From Nocardioides xinjiangensis (lineage in GTDB: Bacteria > Actinomycetota > Actinomycetes > Propionibacteriales > Nocardioidaceae), in NCBI RefSeq assembly GCF_017916455.1, contig NZ_JAFMSY010000001.1, forward strand, positions 787,882-851,881: DNA of 64,000 nucleotides, in the 5' to 3' direction. The notes under the pieces were generated by a model. It saw only the letters and a program-made list of their open reading frames with translations. It made no database searches and was not told the DNA's origin. The position numbers were made by a program, and so were the translations under genes. Positions 1-8,467 of the stretch are shown here, piece by piece (the stretch's first letter is position 1; every line of letters starts with the position of its first letter).

Positions 1-1040
1 CGCAGGACGCGGTCGCGCTGGTGGCCGTCGAGCGCCCTGCGGCGCGCCACGGTGTCGGTCGCGGTCCACCACGCCGGCGGCTCGACCGTCCACGCGCGAG
101 GACCGCTCGAGGCTCGCGCCCGGCGGGCGGCCGCGAGCAGCCGCGCGGTGAAGCCGTCGAGGTCCGCCCAGTCGGTGACGAGCATGGTGACGCACTCCAG
201 CCCGAGGTCGCGGTACGCCGCCTCCTTCTTCACGTCGGCCGCCGTCCCGGCGAGGCTGATGTGGTCGGCCCCGTTGTACTCAGCCACCAGCCCGAGCCGG
301 GGCTCGAGCAGGTCGGGCGTGCCGACGTGGCGGCCGTCGAGGGTGAAGACCGGCGCGTTGCACAGCGGCCGCGGCAACCCGGCCTGGTGCGTCCAGACGC
401 CGCGCATCCGCGTCTCCTGGGGCGACCACGAGTTCTCGTCTGCCAGCGCCACGGCGTCGCGGGCCCGCGGGATGCCCGTCACCGGACCGAGGGCCTCGAG
501 GTACGCCGACACCTCGGCGAGGCTCACCAGGTCGGCGTAGCAGGCCATGTCCAGCGCCACCACCGCGTCGGGGAGGGAACTGGCGTGCCGCACCTCGAAG
601 ACCACCGAGCGCAGCGCCGTGGTGATCGGCAGACCGTCGAGCACCTCGACCTCGTCCGGGTGCAGGAACTCCTGGCTGATCGCGAGGCCGAGCTGCGCCG
701 TACGGTCGCGCGTCGCGACCAGCGGCACGCGCCGCGGCACCCGACCGCCCGCGGTCGCGTCGAACCACGCCGCGCCCCGCCACCTGAGTGCCGCCCACCC
801 GGTGACGGCCTCGCCGTCCCGCAGCACCGCGGCCGCCTCGACGATCCGCTGCTCGGTGGTCGGCTCCACGTGCGCCGGCACGTACAGCCCGTGGCTCGAC
901 TGCCGCCACCGCGGGCCCCGCGCCTGCCCGCGCGTCGGCCCGGCCCGCCCGGCGGGATCGACCCGGACGGGGGCGACCAGTCGCGGCCGTCGCTGGTGGA
1001 AGGGGGCGGGCTCGAACACACGGCGAGCCTTCCCCGTCAC
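1..1040 (-). CDS. DUF559-like / AbiEi-like hypothetical protein, 3' end beyond window
   Basis: The gene is cut by the left edge, so its stop codon is not visible. The frame is open from a GTG at 1040. The N-terminal third has a winged-helix-like stretch (HGLYVPAHVEPTTEQRI, then an ITTALRSVVFE segment) of the kind seen in AbiEi-type antitoxin-domain proteins. The C-terminal part carries LVAEYNGADH followed by a conserved RDLGLECVTML strand, which resembles the DUF559/Vsr-like nuclease fold common in actinobacterial hypothetical proteins. Function is not known. The family is often multicopy in Nocardioidaceae. The frame is preferred over the long overlapping opposite-strand frames because of its coherent protein sequence. 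Confidence 0.7.
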   Translation of the reverse strand, partial: MTGKARRVFEPAPFHQRRPRLVAPVRVDPAGRAGPTRGQARGPRWRQSSHGLYVPAHVEPTTEQRIVEAAAVLRDGEAVTGWAALRWRGAAWFDATAGGRVPRRVPLVATRDRTAQLGLAISQEFLHPDEVEVLDGLPITTALRSVVFEVRHASSLPDAVVALDMACYADLVSLAEVSAYLEALGPVTGIPRARDAVALADENSWSPQETRMRGVWTHQAGLPRPLCNAPVFTLDGRHVGTPDLLEPRLGLVAEYNGADHISLAGTAADVKKEAAYRDLGLECVTMLVTDWADLDGFTARLLAAARRARASSGPRAWTVEPPAWWTATDTVARRRALDGHQRDRVL

Positions 1041-1084
1041 GACCCCGCCCGGTCGGTCGTCCACAGGACCGCTTCCCCGCGGGT

Positions 1085-1147
1085 GGTAGTCCACCGGGGA
1101 ACGGTCGCTGGACAGCCGGTCGGCGAGCCGTTTCCCGGTGGACTACC
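1085..1147. repeat. REP-like palindrome, copy 1
   Basis: This 63-bp imperfect inverted repeat begins GGTAGTCCACC and ends GGTGGACTACC. The inner arms are GGGGAACGG and CCGTTTCCC, around a loop rich in CCGGTCGGC. A second copy lies 17 bp further on in the same orientation. It sits just upstream of the DUF559-like gene on one side and of the DinB gene on the other. Confidence 0.8.
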
Positions 1148-1164
1148 CCGAGGCGGGCGGCCTT

Positions 1165-1228
1165 GGTAGTCCACCCGGGAAACGGTCGCGGGAGGGCCGG
1201 TCGGCCCGCCGTTTCCCGGTGGACTACC
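1165..1228. repeat. REP-like palindrome, copy 2
   Basis: This copy has the same architecture as the element at 1085-1147. The outer arms are identical (GGTAGTCCACC / GGTGGACTACC), the next block is GGGAAACGG / CCGTTTCCC, and the loop differs (GCGGGAGGGCCGGTCGGCCC). Conserved arms with a drifting loop suggest a selected or mobile palindrome rather than a simple tandem duplication. Confidence 0.8.
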
Positions 1229-1243
1229 CCGAGGGGGGTGCGG

Positions 1244-1249
1244 TTGGGT
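1244..1249 (+). promoter_or_regulatory. -10-like box of DinB gene
   Basis: TTGGGT lies 6 bases before the ATG at 1256. This is the spacing seen before many genes here and suggests a leaderless mRNA. It deviates from TAnnnT at the second base. Confidence 0.35.
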
Positions 1250-1255
1250 GGTGCC

Positions 1256-1801
1256 ATGGCGCACCCCGGACACGACGGCATGTGGCTCCCCGCCGACCAG
1301 GACCCGCGGATGCAGATGGGGCCGACGCGCGGTGAGCGCGACTGCCTCCTCGGCTACCTCGAGCACTACCGCCAGACGCTGGCCCTCAAGTGCGACGGGC
1401 TCAGCGCCGAGCAGCTCGCCACAAAGGCCGTGCCCCCCTCGAACATCTCCCTGCTCGGCCTGGTGCGGCACATGGCGCGAGTCGAGCAGAGCTGGTTCCG
1501 TCGGATCATCGAGGCACGGACGGAGCTGCCGCGGCTGTTCGCCGGCGACGACGAGGACGCCGGCTTCGACTTCCCGGACGTCGACGACGACCTCGTGCGC
1601 GCCAGCCACGCGCTGTGGCAGTCGGAGATCGCGTACGCCAGGGAGGTCCTCGACCGCACCGACCTCGACACGATCGTCGACGTGCACGGCGAGCCGACCG
1701 AGGTCCGCGACATCGTCGTCCACGTGATCGAGGAGTACGCCCGCCACTGCGGGCACGCCGACCTCGTGCGGGAGTGCATCGACGGCCGCGCCGGCCAGTA
1801 G
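1256..1801 (+). CDS. DinB family protein (DUF664-like)
   Basis: The product is 181 aa and matches the DinB/YfiT-like four-helix-bundle superfamily of small metal-binding proteins, some of which are mycothiol- or bacillithiol-dependent transferases. Visible signs are an N-terminal helix with ERDCLLGYLEHYRQTLALKCDGLS, the segment ISLLGLVRHMARVEQSWFRR containing the first conserved His, and a C-terminal HVIEEYARHCGHADLVRE helix that carries the typical His pair. The ATG at 1256 is chosen because upstream in-frame codons run into the REP-like palindromes. The substrate is unknown. An mshB gene in the same window shows that mycothiol is made. Confidence 0.85.
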   Translation: MAHPGHDGMWLPADQDPRMQMGPTRGERDCLLGYLEHYRQTLALKCDGLSAEQLATKAVPPSNISLLGLVRHMARVEQSWFRRIIEARTELPRLFAGDDEDAGFDFPDVDDDLVRASHALWQSEIAYAREVLDRTDLDTIVDVHGEPTEVRDIVVHVIEEYARHCGHADLVRECIDGRAGQ

Positions 1802-1857
1802 GCAGCCACGGGGCAGCCAGGAGCCAGCCGGTCGACGGGTCGTGGGGGCGCCCTCCG

Positions 1858-1863
1858 TACCCT
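1858..1863 (+). promoter_or_regulatory. -10-like box of dapD
   Basis: TACCCT ends 7 bases before the GTG start of dapD. This fits a leaderless promoter. Confidence 0.4.
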
Positions 1864-1870
1864 TGCCCGC

Positions 1871-2803
1871 GTGACTGCTGCTTCCGGCTACGGCTTGCTG
1901 ACCCTCTCGGGCGACACCGTCCTCGACGCCTGGTACCCCTCCCCCGTCCTCGGCGCGACCGAGGGCGACGCCCCCGCGGAGCTGACCGCGCTGGAGGGCC
2001 CCGACGACGCCCGCGGCGTACGCCGTGAGGTGCGGCTGGTGGAGATCGACGACCTCGCGGAGGCGCCGTCGTCGACCGAGGACGTCTGGCTGCGGCTGCA
2101 CCTGCTCTCGACGCGGCTCGTCCAGCCGCACGGCCAGTCCCTCGACGGGATCTTCGGCCTGCTCGCCAACGTCGTGTGGACCTCGGCCGGACCCTGCGCG
2201 GTGGAGGGCTTCGAGGCCACCCGCGCCCGGCTGCGCGCCACGGGGCAGCACGTGACCGTCCACGGCGTCGACAAGTTCCCGCGGCTCGTCGACTACGTCA
2301 TGCCCTCGGGCGTGCGCATCGCCGACGCGGACCGCGTGCGGCTCGGGGCGCACCTCGCCGAGGGCACGACGGTGATGCACGAGGGCTTCGTGAACTTTAA
2401 CGCCGGCACGCTCGGCGCCTCGATGGTCGAGGGTCGCATCTCGGCCGGGGTCGTCGTGGGCGACGGCTCCGACGTGGGCGGCGGCGCGTCGATCATGGGC
2501 ACCCTGTCCGGTGGCGGCAAGGAGACGATCTCCGTCGGCCGGCGCTGCCTCATCGGGGCGAACGCCGGCATCGGGATCTCGCTCGGCGACGACTGCGTGG
2601 TCGAGGCCGGCTGCTACGTCACCGCCGGCACCAAGGTGACGATCTCCGACATGGACGGCAAGCCGGCGGTCGTGAAGGCGGCGAGCCTCTCCGGCGTCGA
2701 CAACGTGCTGTTCCGGCGCAACTCGGTGAGCGGCGCCGTCGAGGCGGTGCCGTGGAAGGGCGAGGGCATCGCCCTCAACGCAGCGCTGCACGCCAACCAG
2801 TAG
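1871..2803 (+). CDS. dapD: 2,3,4,5-tetrahydropyridine-2,6-dicarboxylate N-succinyltransferase
   Basis: This enzyme transfers succinyl from succinyl-CoA to tetrahydrodipicolinate in the succinylase branch of diaminopimelate/lysine synthesis, in the cytoplasm. The 310-aa length fits the actinobacterial DapD class. A globular N-terminal half is followed, from about residue 150, by a left-handed beta-helix of hexapeptide repeats (for example [26 protein letters not shown] and [22 protein letters not shown] read in sixes), with the glycine-rich [11 protein letters not shown] loop. The C-terminal DNVLFRRNS segment is typical. The start is a GTG with an upstream TACCCT box. The partner dapC is 1 kb away on the other strand. 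Confidence 0.95.
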   Translation: MTAASGYGLLTLSGDTVLDAWYPSPVLGATEGDAPAELTALEGPDDARGVRREVRLVEIDDLAEAPSSTEDVWLRLHLLSTRLVQPHGQSLDGIFGLLANVVWTSAGPCAVEGFEATRARLRATGQHVTVHGVDKFPRLVDYVMPSGVRIADADRVRLGAHLAEGTTVMHEGFVNFNAGTLGASMVEGRISAGVVVGDGSDVGGGASIMGTLSGGGKETISVGRRCLIGANAGIGISLGDDCVVEAGCYVTAGTKVTISDMDGKPAVVKAASLSGVDNVLFRRNSVSGAVEAVPWKGEGIALNAALHANQ

Positions 2804-2811
2804 GACCGACC

Positions 2812-3780
2812 GTGCCGTCCGTCCGCACCGTCGTGGTGGGTGCCGTCGTCGCGCTCGGGGCCGCGGCGACCGCCCTGGTGCTGGTCGACCGCGGCGGCGT
2901 GCCCACGCTGCTCGACCCCAGCGGCTGCACGGCCGAGGTCGACGGGCACACCGTCGAGATCGACCTCGAGCAGGCCGAGAACGCCTCCCTCATCACCGCG
3001 GTCTCGATCCAGCGCGGCATGCCCGCCCGCGCCGCGAGCATCGCGCTGGCGACCGCCTACCAGGAGTCGAAGCTCTACAACATCGACTACGGCGACCGGG
3101 ACTCGGTCGGCCTCTTCCAGCAGCGACCGTCACAGGGCTGGGGCACGGTCGGCCAGCTGATGGACCCGGTCTACGCCACGAACGCGTTCTACGACGCGCT
3201 GGAGAAGGTCGAGGGCTACGAGTCGATGGAGATCACGGTCGCCGCCCAGGAGGTGCAGCGCTCGGCCTTCCCCGACGCGTACGCCGACCACGAGCAGGAC
3301 GGGCGGGCGATCGCCTCCGCCCTGACCGGCAACTCGCCGCGCGCCTTCTGGTGCGACGTGCCGGGAGACGCCGACGAGGCGAGCGACGACCTCGACGAGT
3401 CGGGCCTGGTGCCCCGGGCCGCCGCCGTACGTCGCGACCTCGAGGCCCGCTTCGGGACGCTGTCCCTCGGCGGCTTCGAGCCCGGCGGAGTGTCCAGCGG
3501 CCACATGGAGGGCTCGGCCCACTACGAGGGCCGGGCGATCGACGTGTTCTTCCGGCCCGTCACCGCCGACAACCGCAAGCGCGGCTGGGCCGTCGCGTCC
3601 TACCTGGTCGCGAACGCCGACCGGCTCGACGTCAGGACGGTCATCTTCGACGACCGCATCTGGCGGGCCGGCGCGCAGTGGCGTGACGGCTGGTCCGACT
3701 ACCGCGTGCCGGCGTCGTCCGGCGGGGACCAGGCGATCCTGGAGCACCGCGACCACGTGCACGTGGACGTCTTCGACTGA
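2812..3780 (+). CDS. membrane-anchored cell-wall hydrolase-like protein (lysozyme-like plus M15-like domains)
   Basis: The product is 322 aa, starting at a GTG 9 bases after dapD. A single N-terminal hydrophobic segment (residues 5-27) is an anchor or signal. Residues about 55-150 hold a transglycosylase/lysozyme-like region (MPARAASIALATAYQESKL, then DSVGLFQQRPSQGWGT) with the Glu of YQES as candidate acid. The C-terminal part (SGHMEGSAHYEGRAIDVFF ... EHRDHVHVDVF) has the H-x6-D and H-x-H pattern of M15/extensin-like zinc peptidases. Such proteins are often annotated only as hypothetical. Peptidoglycan as substrate is inferred from both domains and from the dapD neighbour. Confidence 0.75.
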   Translation: MPSVRTVVVGAVVALGAAATALVLVDRGGVPTLLDPSGCTAEVDGHTVEIDLEQAENASLITAVSIQRGMPARAASIALATAYQESKLYNIDYGDRDSVGLFQQRPSQGWGTVGQLMDPVYATNAFYDALEKVEGYESMEITVAAQEVQRSAFPDAYADHEQDGRAIASALTGNSPRAFWCDVPGDADEASDDLDESGLVPRAAAVRRDLEARFGTLSLGGFEPGGVSSGHMEGSAHYEGRAIDVFFRPVTADNRKRGWAVASYLVANADRLDVRTVIFDDRIWRAGAQWRDGWSDYRVPASSGGDQAILEHRDHVHVDVFD

Positions 3781-3800
3781 CGTCGACCGGGGCTCGGGCC

Positions 3801-4928
3801 TCAGGCGGACAGCCGCCCAGCCGCGGCAGCGACGCGCTCGTCCGTCGCGGTGAACGCCACGCGGACGTGCTCGCGTCCGGCGGAGCCGTAGAACTCGCCG
3901 GGAGCCACCAGGACGCCCTGCTCGGCGAGGTCCGCCACGGTGGCCCAGCAGTCCTCGCCCCGCGTGGCCCAGAGGTAGAGCGACGCCTCGGAGTGGTCGA
4001 CCCGGAAGCCGGCCGACTCGAGCGCGCCCCGCAGCGCCGCCCGGCGCACGGCGTACCTCGCGTGCTGCTCGTCGGCGTGGGTGTCGTCGCCGAGGGCGGC
4101 GATCATCGCGCGCTGCTGCGGCCCGGGCATCTGCAGGCCGAGGTTCTTGCGGACGGCGAGCAGCTCGCCGACGAGCGCCGGGTCGCCGGCCAGGAAGGCG
4201 CAGCGGTAGCCGGCGAGGTTGGAGCGCTTGGAGAGGGAGTGGACGGCCAGGACGCCCTCGAGCGAGCCGCCGGTGACCTGCGGGTCGAGGACCGACAGCG
4301 GCCGCTCGGCGGGGTCGTCGGACCACGCGCACTCGATGTAGCACTCGTCGGAGACCAGGATGGTGCCGCGCTCGCGGCACCACTCGACCACCTTGCGCAG
4401 GTGCTCGAGCGGCAGCACGCGACCGGTCGGGTTGGCCGGGCTGTTGAGCCACAGCAGGCGCGGCGTGCGTGGGCCGAACGCCGTCAGCGAGTCGGTGGCC
4501 AGGCTGTCGGCCCCGGCCAGCGCGGCGCCGACCTCGTAGGTCGGGTAGGCCAGCGCCGGGTAGCCGACGAGGTCACCGGGCCCGATGCCGAGGTGCAGCG
4601 CCATCGAGCCGATCAGCTCCTTGGAGCCGGTGACCGGCAGGACGCCGTCCAGCCCGAGGCCGCGCACGCCGTGACGGCGGCCCAGCCAGTCGATCGCGGC
4701 CTGCCGAGTGGCCTCGAGCCCGATGGTCGTGGGGTAGCCGGGTGAGTCCGCGGCCGCCCGCAGCGCGTCCTGCACGACGGCGGGCGTGGGGTCGACGGGA
4801 GTGCCGACCGACAGGTCGCACACGCCGTCGGGATGGGCCCGCGCCGTCGCGGCGTACGTCGCGAGCTTGTCCCAGGGGAAGTCCGGGAGACGCCGCGAGA
4901 CCGGGCCGTCGGCCCGGACCGGGGTCAC
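3801..4928 (-). CDS. dapC: succinyldiaminopimelate transaminase
   Basis: This PLP enzyme of aminotransferase class I/II converts N-succinyl-2-amino-6-ketopimelate to N-succinyl-diaminopimelate. The 375-aa sequence shows [12 protein letters not shown] at the N terminus, the [12 protein letters not shown] motif, SDECY, and [13 protein letters not shown] with the PLP-binding lysine. The GTG start overlaps the fdxA stop by 4 bases (GTGA), so the two are translationally coupled. The fdxA-dapC order is conserved in actinobacteria including mycobacteria. A longer frame would extend into fdxA, so the overlap start is preferred. Confidence 0.93.
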   Translation of the reverse strand: MTPVRADGPVSRRLPDFPWDKLATYAATARAHPDGVCDLSVGTPVDPTPAVVQDALRAAADSPGYPTTIGLEATRQAAIDWLGRRHGVRGLGLDGVLPVTGSKELIGSMALHLGIGPGDLVGYPALAYPTYEVGAALAGADSLATDSLTAFGPRTPRLLWLNSPANPTGRVLPLEHLRKVVEWCRERGTILVSDECYIECAWSDDPAERPLSVLDPQVTGGSLEGVLAVHSLSKRSNLAGYRCAFLAGDPALVGELLAVRKNLGLQMPGPQQRAMIAALGDDTHADEQHARYAVRRAALRGALESAGFRVDHSEASLYLWATRGEDCWATVADLAEQGVLVAPGEFYGSAGREHVRVAFTATDERVAAAAGRLSA

Positions 4929-5251
4929 TCGTCGTGCTCCTGCGGGGGCAGGGCGGCGACCATCGGGTGGTCGGCGTCGATGACACCCATCTTCGCGGCA
5001 CCACCCGGCGAGCCGAGGTCGTCGAAGAAGTGCACGTTGGCGTCGTAGTAGCCCTTCCACTCCTCCGGGGTGTCGTCCTCGTAGAAGATCGCCTCGACCG
5101 GGCAGACCGGCTCGCAGGCACCGCAGTCCACGCACTCGTCGGGGTGGATGTAGAGCATCCGCTTGCCCTCGTAGATGCAGTCGACGGGGCACTCGTCGAC
5201 GCACGCGCGGTCCTTGAGGTCGACGCACGGCTGGGCGATGACGTAGGTCAC
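4925..5251 (-). CDS. fdxA: 7Fe ferredoxin FdxA
   Basis: The product is a 108-aa ferredoxin carrying one [3Fe-4S] and one [4Fe-4S] cluster. It begins [24 protein letters not shown] and continues with [15 protein letters not shown], the two classical cysteine sets; the C-terminal tail is acidic. The GTG at 5251 has a clear AGGAGG Shine-Dalgarno 6 bases upstream (reading the minus strand), which fixes the start. It is co-transcribed with dapC. The likely role is electron carrier, and the redox partner cannot be told from the sequence. Confidence 0.95.
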   Translation of the reverse strand: MTYVIAQPCVDLKDRACVDECPVDCIYEGKRMLYIHPDECVDCGACEPVCPVEAIFYEDDTPEEWKGYYDANVHFFDDLGSPGGAAKMGVIDADHPMVAALPPQEHDE

Positions 5252-5301
5252 CAGGTCCTCCTGGGCACGGATGGGGAAACGACGGTCGAGCGGTCCCACT
5301 C

Positions 5302-5307
5302 TAGTAT
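5302..5307 (+). promoter_or_regulatory. -10 box of GNAT gene (leaderless)
   Basis: TAGTAT lies 6 bases before the ATG at 5314 in the short space divergent to fdxA. There is no Shine-Dalgarno between box and start. Confidence 0.5.
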
Positions 5308-5313
5308 CCGGGC

Positions 5314-6243
5314 ATGCCAGCGGCGTCAGAACCCCATGCAGGCGAGACGACCACGGGCGTGCGCACCGGCATGCACTCACTGGGACCCCACGTCGTGGGC
5401 CGGCGGGTCGTGGTGCGGCACCTGCTCCCCGACGGCCGGGCGACCGACGTCCTCGGCACCTGCACGGCGTGGGGCGAAGCGTCCCTGACCGTCGAGCGCG
5501 AGGGCCACGGCCCGGTCGTCATCGCACTGGCCGACGTGGTCACCGGCAAGCCGGTGCCGCCGCGGGCGTCCGTGCGCGCGCGGGTCAGCGCCCGGGAGTG
5601 CGAGGAGCACGTCTCGGCGCTGTGGGCCTCCTCGACCACCGAGCCGCTCGGCGCCTGGCTGCTGCGCGCCGCTCCGCCGCACCGCGGGCGGCTGCGACGT
5701 CGCGGCAACTCCGCGCTCGCCATGGAGGAGCCGGGGATCGGCTGGGCCGACGCGGTGTGGCGCGTCCGCGAGTTCTACACCGCCCTCGAGCAGACGCCGC
5801 GGGTGCAGGTGCAGCTCGGCTCGGCGGTCGAGGCGACGCTGGCGGGCCTCGGCTTCACACCGATGGGCGACGGCGACTCCCACGCCCAGCTGGCGTCGGT
5901 GCCGCGCGCCCTGCGGTCGCTGCGCGGCGCCGCACCCGGCGTGCCCGTCGGGCTCGACGAGGCGGCCGACCGGGCGACCGCGGCGGCCGCGGGCGGTACG
6001 GCGACGGGCACCGGCGTGCTGTCCGGCGACTGGCTCCTCGTCGAGGGACTCGTCGTCGACCCCGCGCACCGGCGACGCGGCCTCGCCACCGCCGTGCTGG
6101 CCGAGCTGCTCGACTGGGGCGCCTCACGCGGCGCGCGGACCGCGATGCTGCACGTCGAGACGGCCAACGACGCAGCGCGTGCGCTCTACGAGCGGCACGG
6201 CTTCGTCACCCACCACACCAACCGCTACCTCGTCGCGCGGTAG
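5314..6243 (+). CDS. GNAT family N-acetyltransferase with N-terminal extension
   Basis: The product is 309 aa. Residues about 20-90 form an extra N-terminal region ([22 protein letters not shown]) that reads like a small beta-barrel domain. The C-terminal about 130 residues hold the GNAT fold, with the acetyl-CoA loop [22 protein letters not shown] and the final [19 protein letters not shown]. Such two-domain GNAT proteins are common in actinobacteria and their acceptors are undefined. The gene is divergent from fdxA and convergent with the VanW gene. Confidence 0.85.
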   Translation: MPAASEPHAGETTTGVRTGMHSLGPHVVGRRVVVRHLLPDGRATDVLGTCTAWGEASLTVEREGHGPVVIALADVVTGKPVPPRASVRARVSARECEEHVSALWASSTTEPLGAWLLRAAPPHRGRLRRRGNSALAMEEPGIGWADAVWRVREFYTALEQTPRVQVQLGSAVEATLAGLGFTPMGDGDSHAQLASVPRALRSLRGAAPGVPVGLDEAADRATAAAAGGTATGTGVLSGDWLLVEGLVVDPAHRRRGLATAVLAELLDWGASRGARTAMLHVETANDAARALYERHGFVTHHTNRYLVAR

Positions 6244-6322
6244 ACCCGGTTGCCGCCGCCCGCGGGCGGGCCGGATCCTCGTCGCGACGACCAAGGGGCC
6301 TGACACCGGCTCGCGCCGTAGG

Positions 6323-8074
6323 TCACTCGTCGACGGCGTCGGGGTTGGTGCAGATGACCGTGTCGCTGGGGGTGTAGGTGGTGTGGAAGACCTCGTCGTC
6401 GCGGGTCTCGGTGTTCTCCCCCACCGGCTCGAAGTAGCGCACCACGTCGATGTCGAAGCCGCCGTAGCCCTGGTTGGGGTGGCAGGTGAGGTCGTCGATC
6501 CGCCGCGTCTGCGGACGGGTGATGTTGTAGCGCTCGCCCGTCGTCGTCGTGATGTCCCAGTACTTCGTGGAGTACATGCTCGCGGTGACCACCCCGGACG
6601 ACGACGGCGTGGACGGCGTCACCTGGGTGTCGATCAGCACGCCGTAGGGGGTGTCGTTGCGGAAGCGGAGGTCCACCGAGCCCCACGCCACGGTCGCCTC
6701 CCGGCCGACCGGGTAGCGGTCGATGTAGAAGGAGTGCGGCTTGTGCTCGACGTCCTCGAGCCCGGCGAAGAACATCGCGTTGAAGAGCGTCGTGGCCATC
6801 TGCGAGACACCACCGCCGAGGTCCTGCACGAGGATGCCGTCGCTGATGACGTAGCCCTTGGTGAACCCGTTCTCCACGGTCCGCTCACCGACGGTGTCGT
6901 TGAGCGAGAACGTCTCGCCCGGCTTGAGGAGGGTGCCGTCGATGATCTCCGCGGCGCGACCGATGTTGACGTTGCGGTACTCCGCGTGCGGGTAGTACGT
7001 CGTGAACGTCGAGACCCGTTCGCGCACCCGCAGCGCCCGGGCCTCCTTGGTGGTGAACTCCGGCCGGGCGACCTTCGCGGCCAGCTCGAGCGTGCGCTCG
7101 CCCTGCGGGGCTGCCACCACGTCGAGGAAGCCCGACTCGAGCTGCTCGGCGTCGAAGGTGACGCCGGGCTTGGCCGGCACGACCTGCGGCCGCCCGCCGA
7201 CCAGCGCGACGCTGGCGTCCACCGGGGCGCCGGCGGTGACCAGGCCGCCGACCACCTCGGTCAGCCTCGCCGCGTCGAGCGTGGGCACGAGCTCGCCGTC
7301 GGTGGGCACCAGGGCGAGCGCGGCGGTGTAGTCGGCCGGGGCGACCGTGACGTCGGATCCCTCGAAGCTCAGCGTGACGGGCGCCGCGACGGCGGGTGAG
7401 GCGAAGCCGTCGAGAGCCTCCTGCACGTCGGAGGCGTCGATGTCGGGCTCGACCTCGGACATCTCGAGCTCCACCACGCCGGGCCGCTCGTCGAGGAAGG
7501 CCTCCTCCAGGACGGCGAGGGTGTCACTGGGGTCGAGCGCGCGGCCGGGTCGGGCGGCGGTGGTCTCGATCCGGCCGCCGGCGAAGGTGATCGCGCCGTC
7601 GCGCGCGACCACGCCGTGCTGCGCGTCGAGGCGGGCGCGGTAGGCGTTGTAGGCCGTGTCGTCGACGACGACCTCGGCCTCGAGCTCCTCACCGCCGGTG
7701 AAGTAGTTCCAGAGCCGGACCGGGTCCCAGCTCGTCTCGCCGCCGGCCTCCTCGACCGACGCCTCGTAGTCGACGCTGAGCCCGAGCTCGGCGGGGTCGA
7801 CGGCGACCCGCTCGCCCCCGATGGTCGCCTCGATGTCGCGGGCGACCCGCTCGGCCAGGCCGGCGCGCAGCCGCTCGGCGGCCTCGCCCTGGGGGTGCCC
7901 GCCGATGCCGACCCCGGAGACGGTGGTGTTGCGCGGCACCTTGTCGCCGGCTGCGTAGTGCGCCGCCACGTAGAGCCCGCCGAACAGGACGACGAGCCCG
8001 AGGAGGAGCCACAGGACGACCCTGCCGCCCGCCCTCTCGCGGGGCTGGGCGGCGCTGCTCTGCTTCGTCGGCAC
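6323..8074 (-). CDS. VanW family protein with peptidoglycan-binding-like repeats
   Basis: The product is 583 aa. A single membrane segment at residues 19-42 anchors a long extracytoplasmic part. Residues about 50-350 look like tandem PG_binding_4-type domains (repeated RVAVDPAELGLS / VTVAPADYTAAL patterns). The VanW domain spans about 365-482 (NIGRAAEIIDGTLLKPGETF, GGGVSQMATTLFNA, PHSFYIDRYPVGREATV). VanW was named in vancomycin clusters, but its biochemical function is not settled; a cell-wall role is inferred. The GTG start has a TAGACT box 6 bases upstream. Confidence 0.9.
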   Translation of the reverse strand: MPTKQSSAAQPRERAGGRVVLWLLLGLVVLFGGLYVAAHYAAGDKVPRNTTVSGVGIGGHPQGEAAERLRAGLAERVARDIEATIGGERVAVDPAELGLSVDYEASVEEAGGETSWDPVRLWNYFTGGEELEAEVVVDDTAYNAYRARLDAQHGVVARDGAITFAGGRIETTAARPGRALDPSDTLAVLEEAFLDERPGVVELEMSEVEPDIDASDVQEALDGFASPAVAAPVTLSFEGSDVTVAPADYTAALALVPTDGELVPTLDAARLTEVVGGLVTAGAPVDASVALVGGRPQVVPAKPGVTFDAEQLESGFLDVVAAPQGERTLELAAKVARPEFTTKEARALRVRERVSTFTTYYPHAEYRNVNIGRAAEIIDGTLLKPGETFSLNDTVGERTVENGFTKGYVISDGILVQDLGGGVSQMATTLFNAMFFAGLEDVEHKPHSFYIDRYPVGREATVAWGSVDLRFRNDTPYGVLIDTQVTPSTPSSSGVVTASMYSTKYWDITTTTGERYNITRPQTRRIDDLTCHPNQGYGGFDIDVVRYFEPVGENTETRDDEVFHTTYTPSDTVICTNPDAVDE

Positions 8075-8080
8075 GCGGCG

Positions 8081-8086
8081 AGTCTA
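8081..8086 (-). promoter_or_regulatory. -10 box of VanW gene (leaderless)
   Basis: On the minus strand TAGACT is followed by 6 bases and then the GTG at 8074. Confidence 0.5.
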
Positions 8087-8467
8087 GGAGGCGGGTCCCG
8101 GAACCCGCGGATCCTCGGCGCGCCCACGACCGGTGCTCCGTGCTCCGCCGACGGTGGCCAGCGCCGCCCCCAGCAGCACCGCCGACGCCGCCAGGAACGA
8201 CAACCCGGCCGCGTCGGCGGAGATCAGGTGCCCGCCCGCCGGTCGCGCCAGCGCGCCGCGCAGGACGGGCACGCACCAGGCCAGGGCGAAGGCCAGCCGG
8301 AGACCACCCGCCGGCAGCCACGCCAGCACGACGAGCGCGGTGGCGACGGCGAGCAGCAGCCCCCACCACCGCTGGTGCAGCACCGTGCCGGCGCCGCCGG
8401 ACACCACGCCGACCAGCAGGACGCCGGCGAGGCTCGCGAGGCGCGTCGTGACCCCGGGGACGCTCAC
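8084..8467 (-). CDS. small membrane protein downstream of mshB (DUF6113-like)
   Basis: The product is 127 aa starting at a GTG that overlaps the mshB stop by 4 bases, so it is coupled to mshB. It has four hydrophobic segments (LASLAGVLLVGVVSGGAGTV; WWGLLLAVATALVVLAWLPA; LRLAFALAWCVPVLRGAL; AAGLSFLAASAVLLGAALATV). The size and location match a small four-helix membrane family often found next to mshB in actinobacteria; the DUF number is from memory. Its 3' end overlaps the VanW promoter box. Function is unknown. Confidence 0.75.
   Translation of the reverse strand: MSVPGVTTRLASLAGVLLVGVVSGGAGTVLHQRWWGLLLAVATALVVLAWLPAGGLRLAFALAWCVPVLRGALARPAGGHLISADAAGLSFLAASAVLLGAALATVGGARSTGRGRAEDPRVPGPAS

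Noticed and set aside
3801..5228. Single 475-aa protein covering dapC and part of fdxA
   Set aside because: The upstream part is the ferredoxin gene in another frame; the GTGA overlap start fits dapC length.
6256..6269. CCGCCCGCGGGCGG palindrome between convergent genes as a terminator
   Set aside because: It is palindromic with no usable loop, and such GC palindromes arise easily at this composition.
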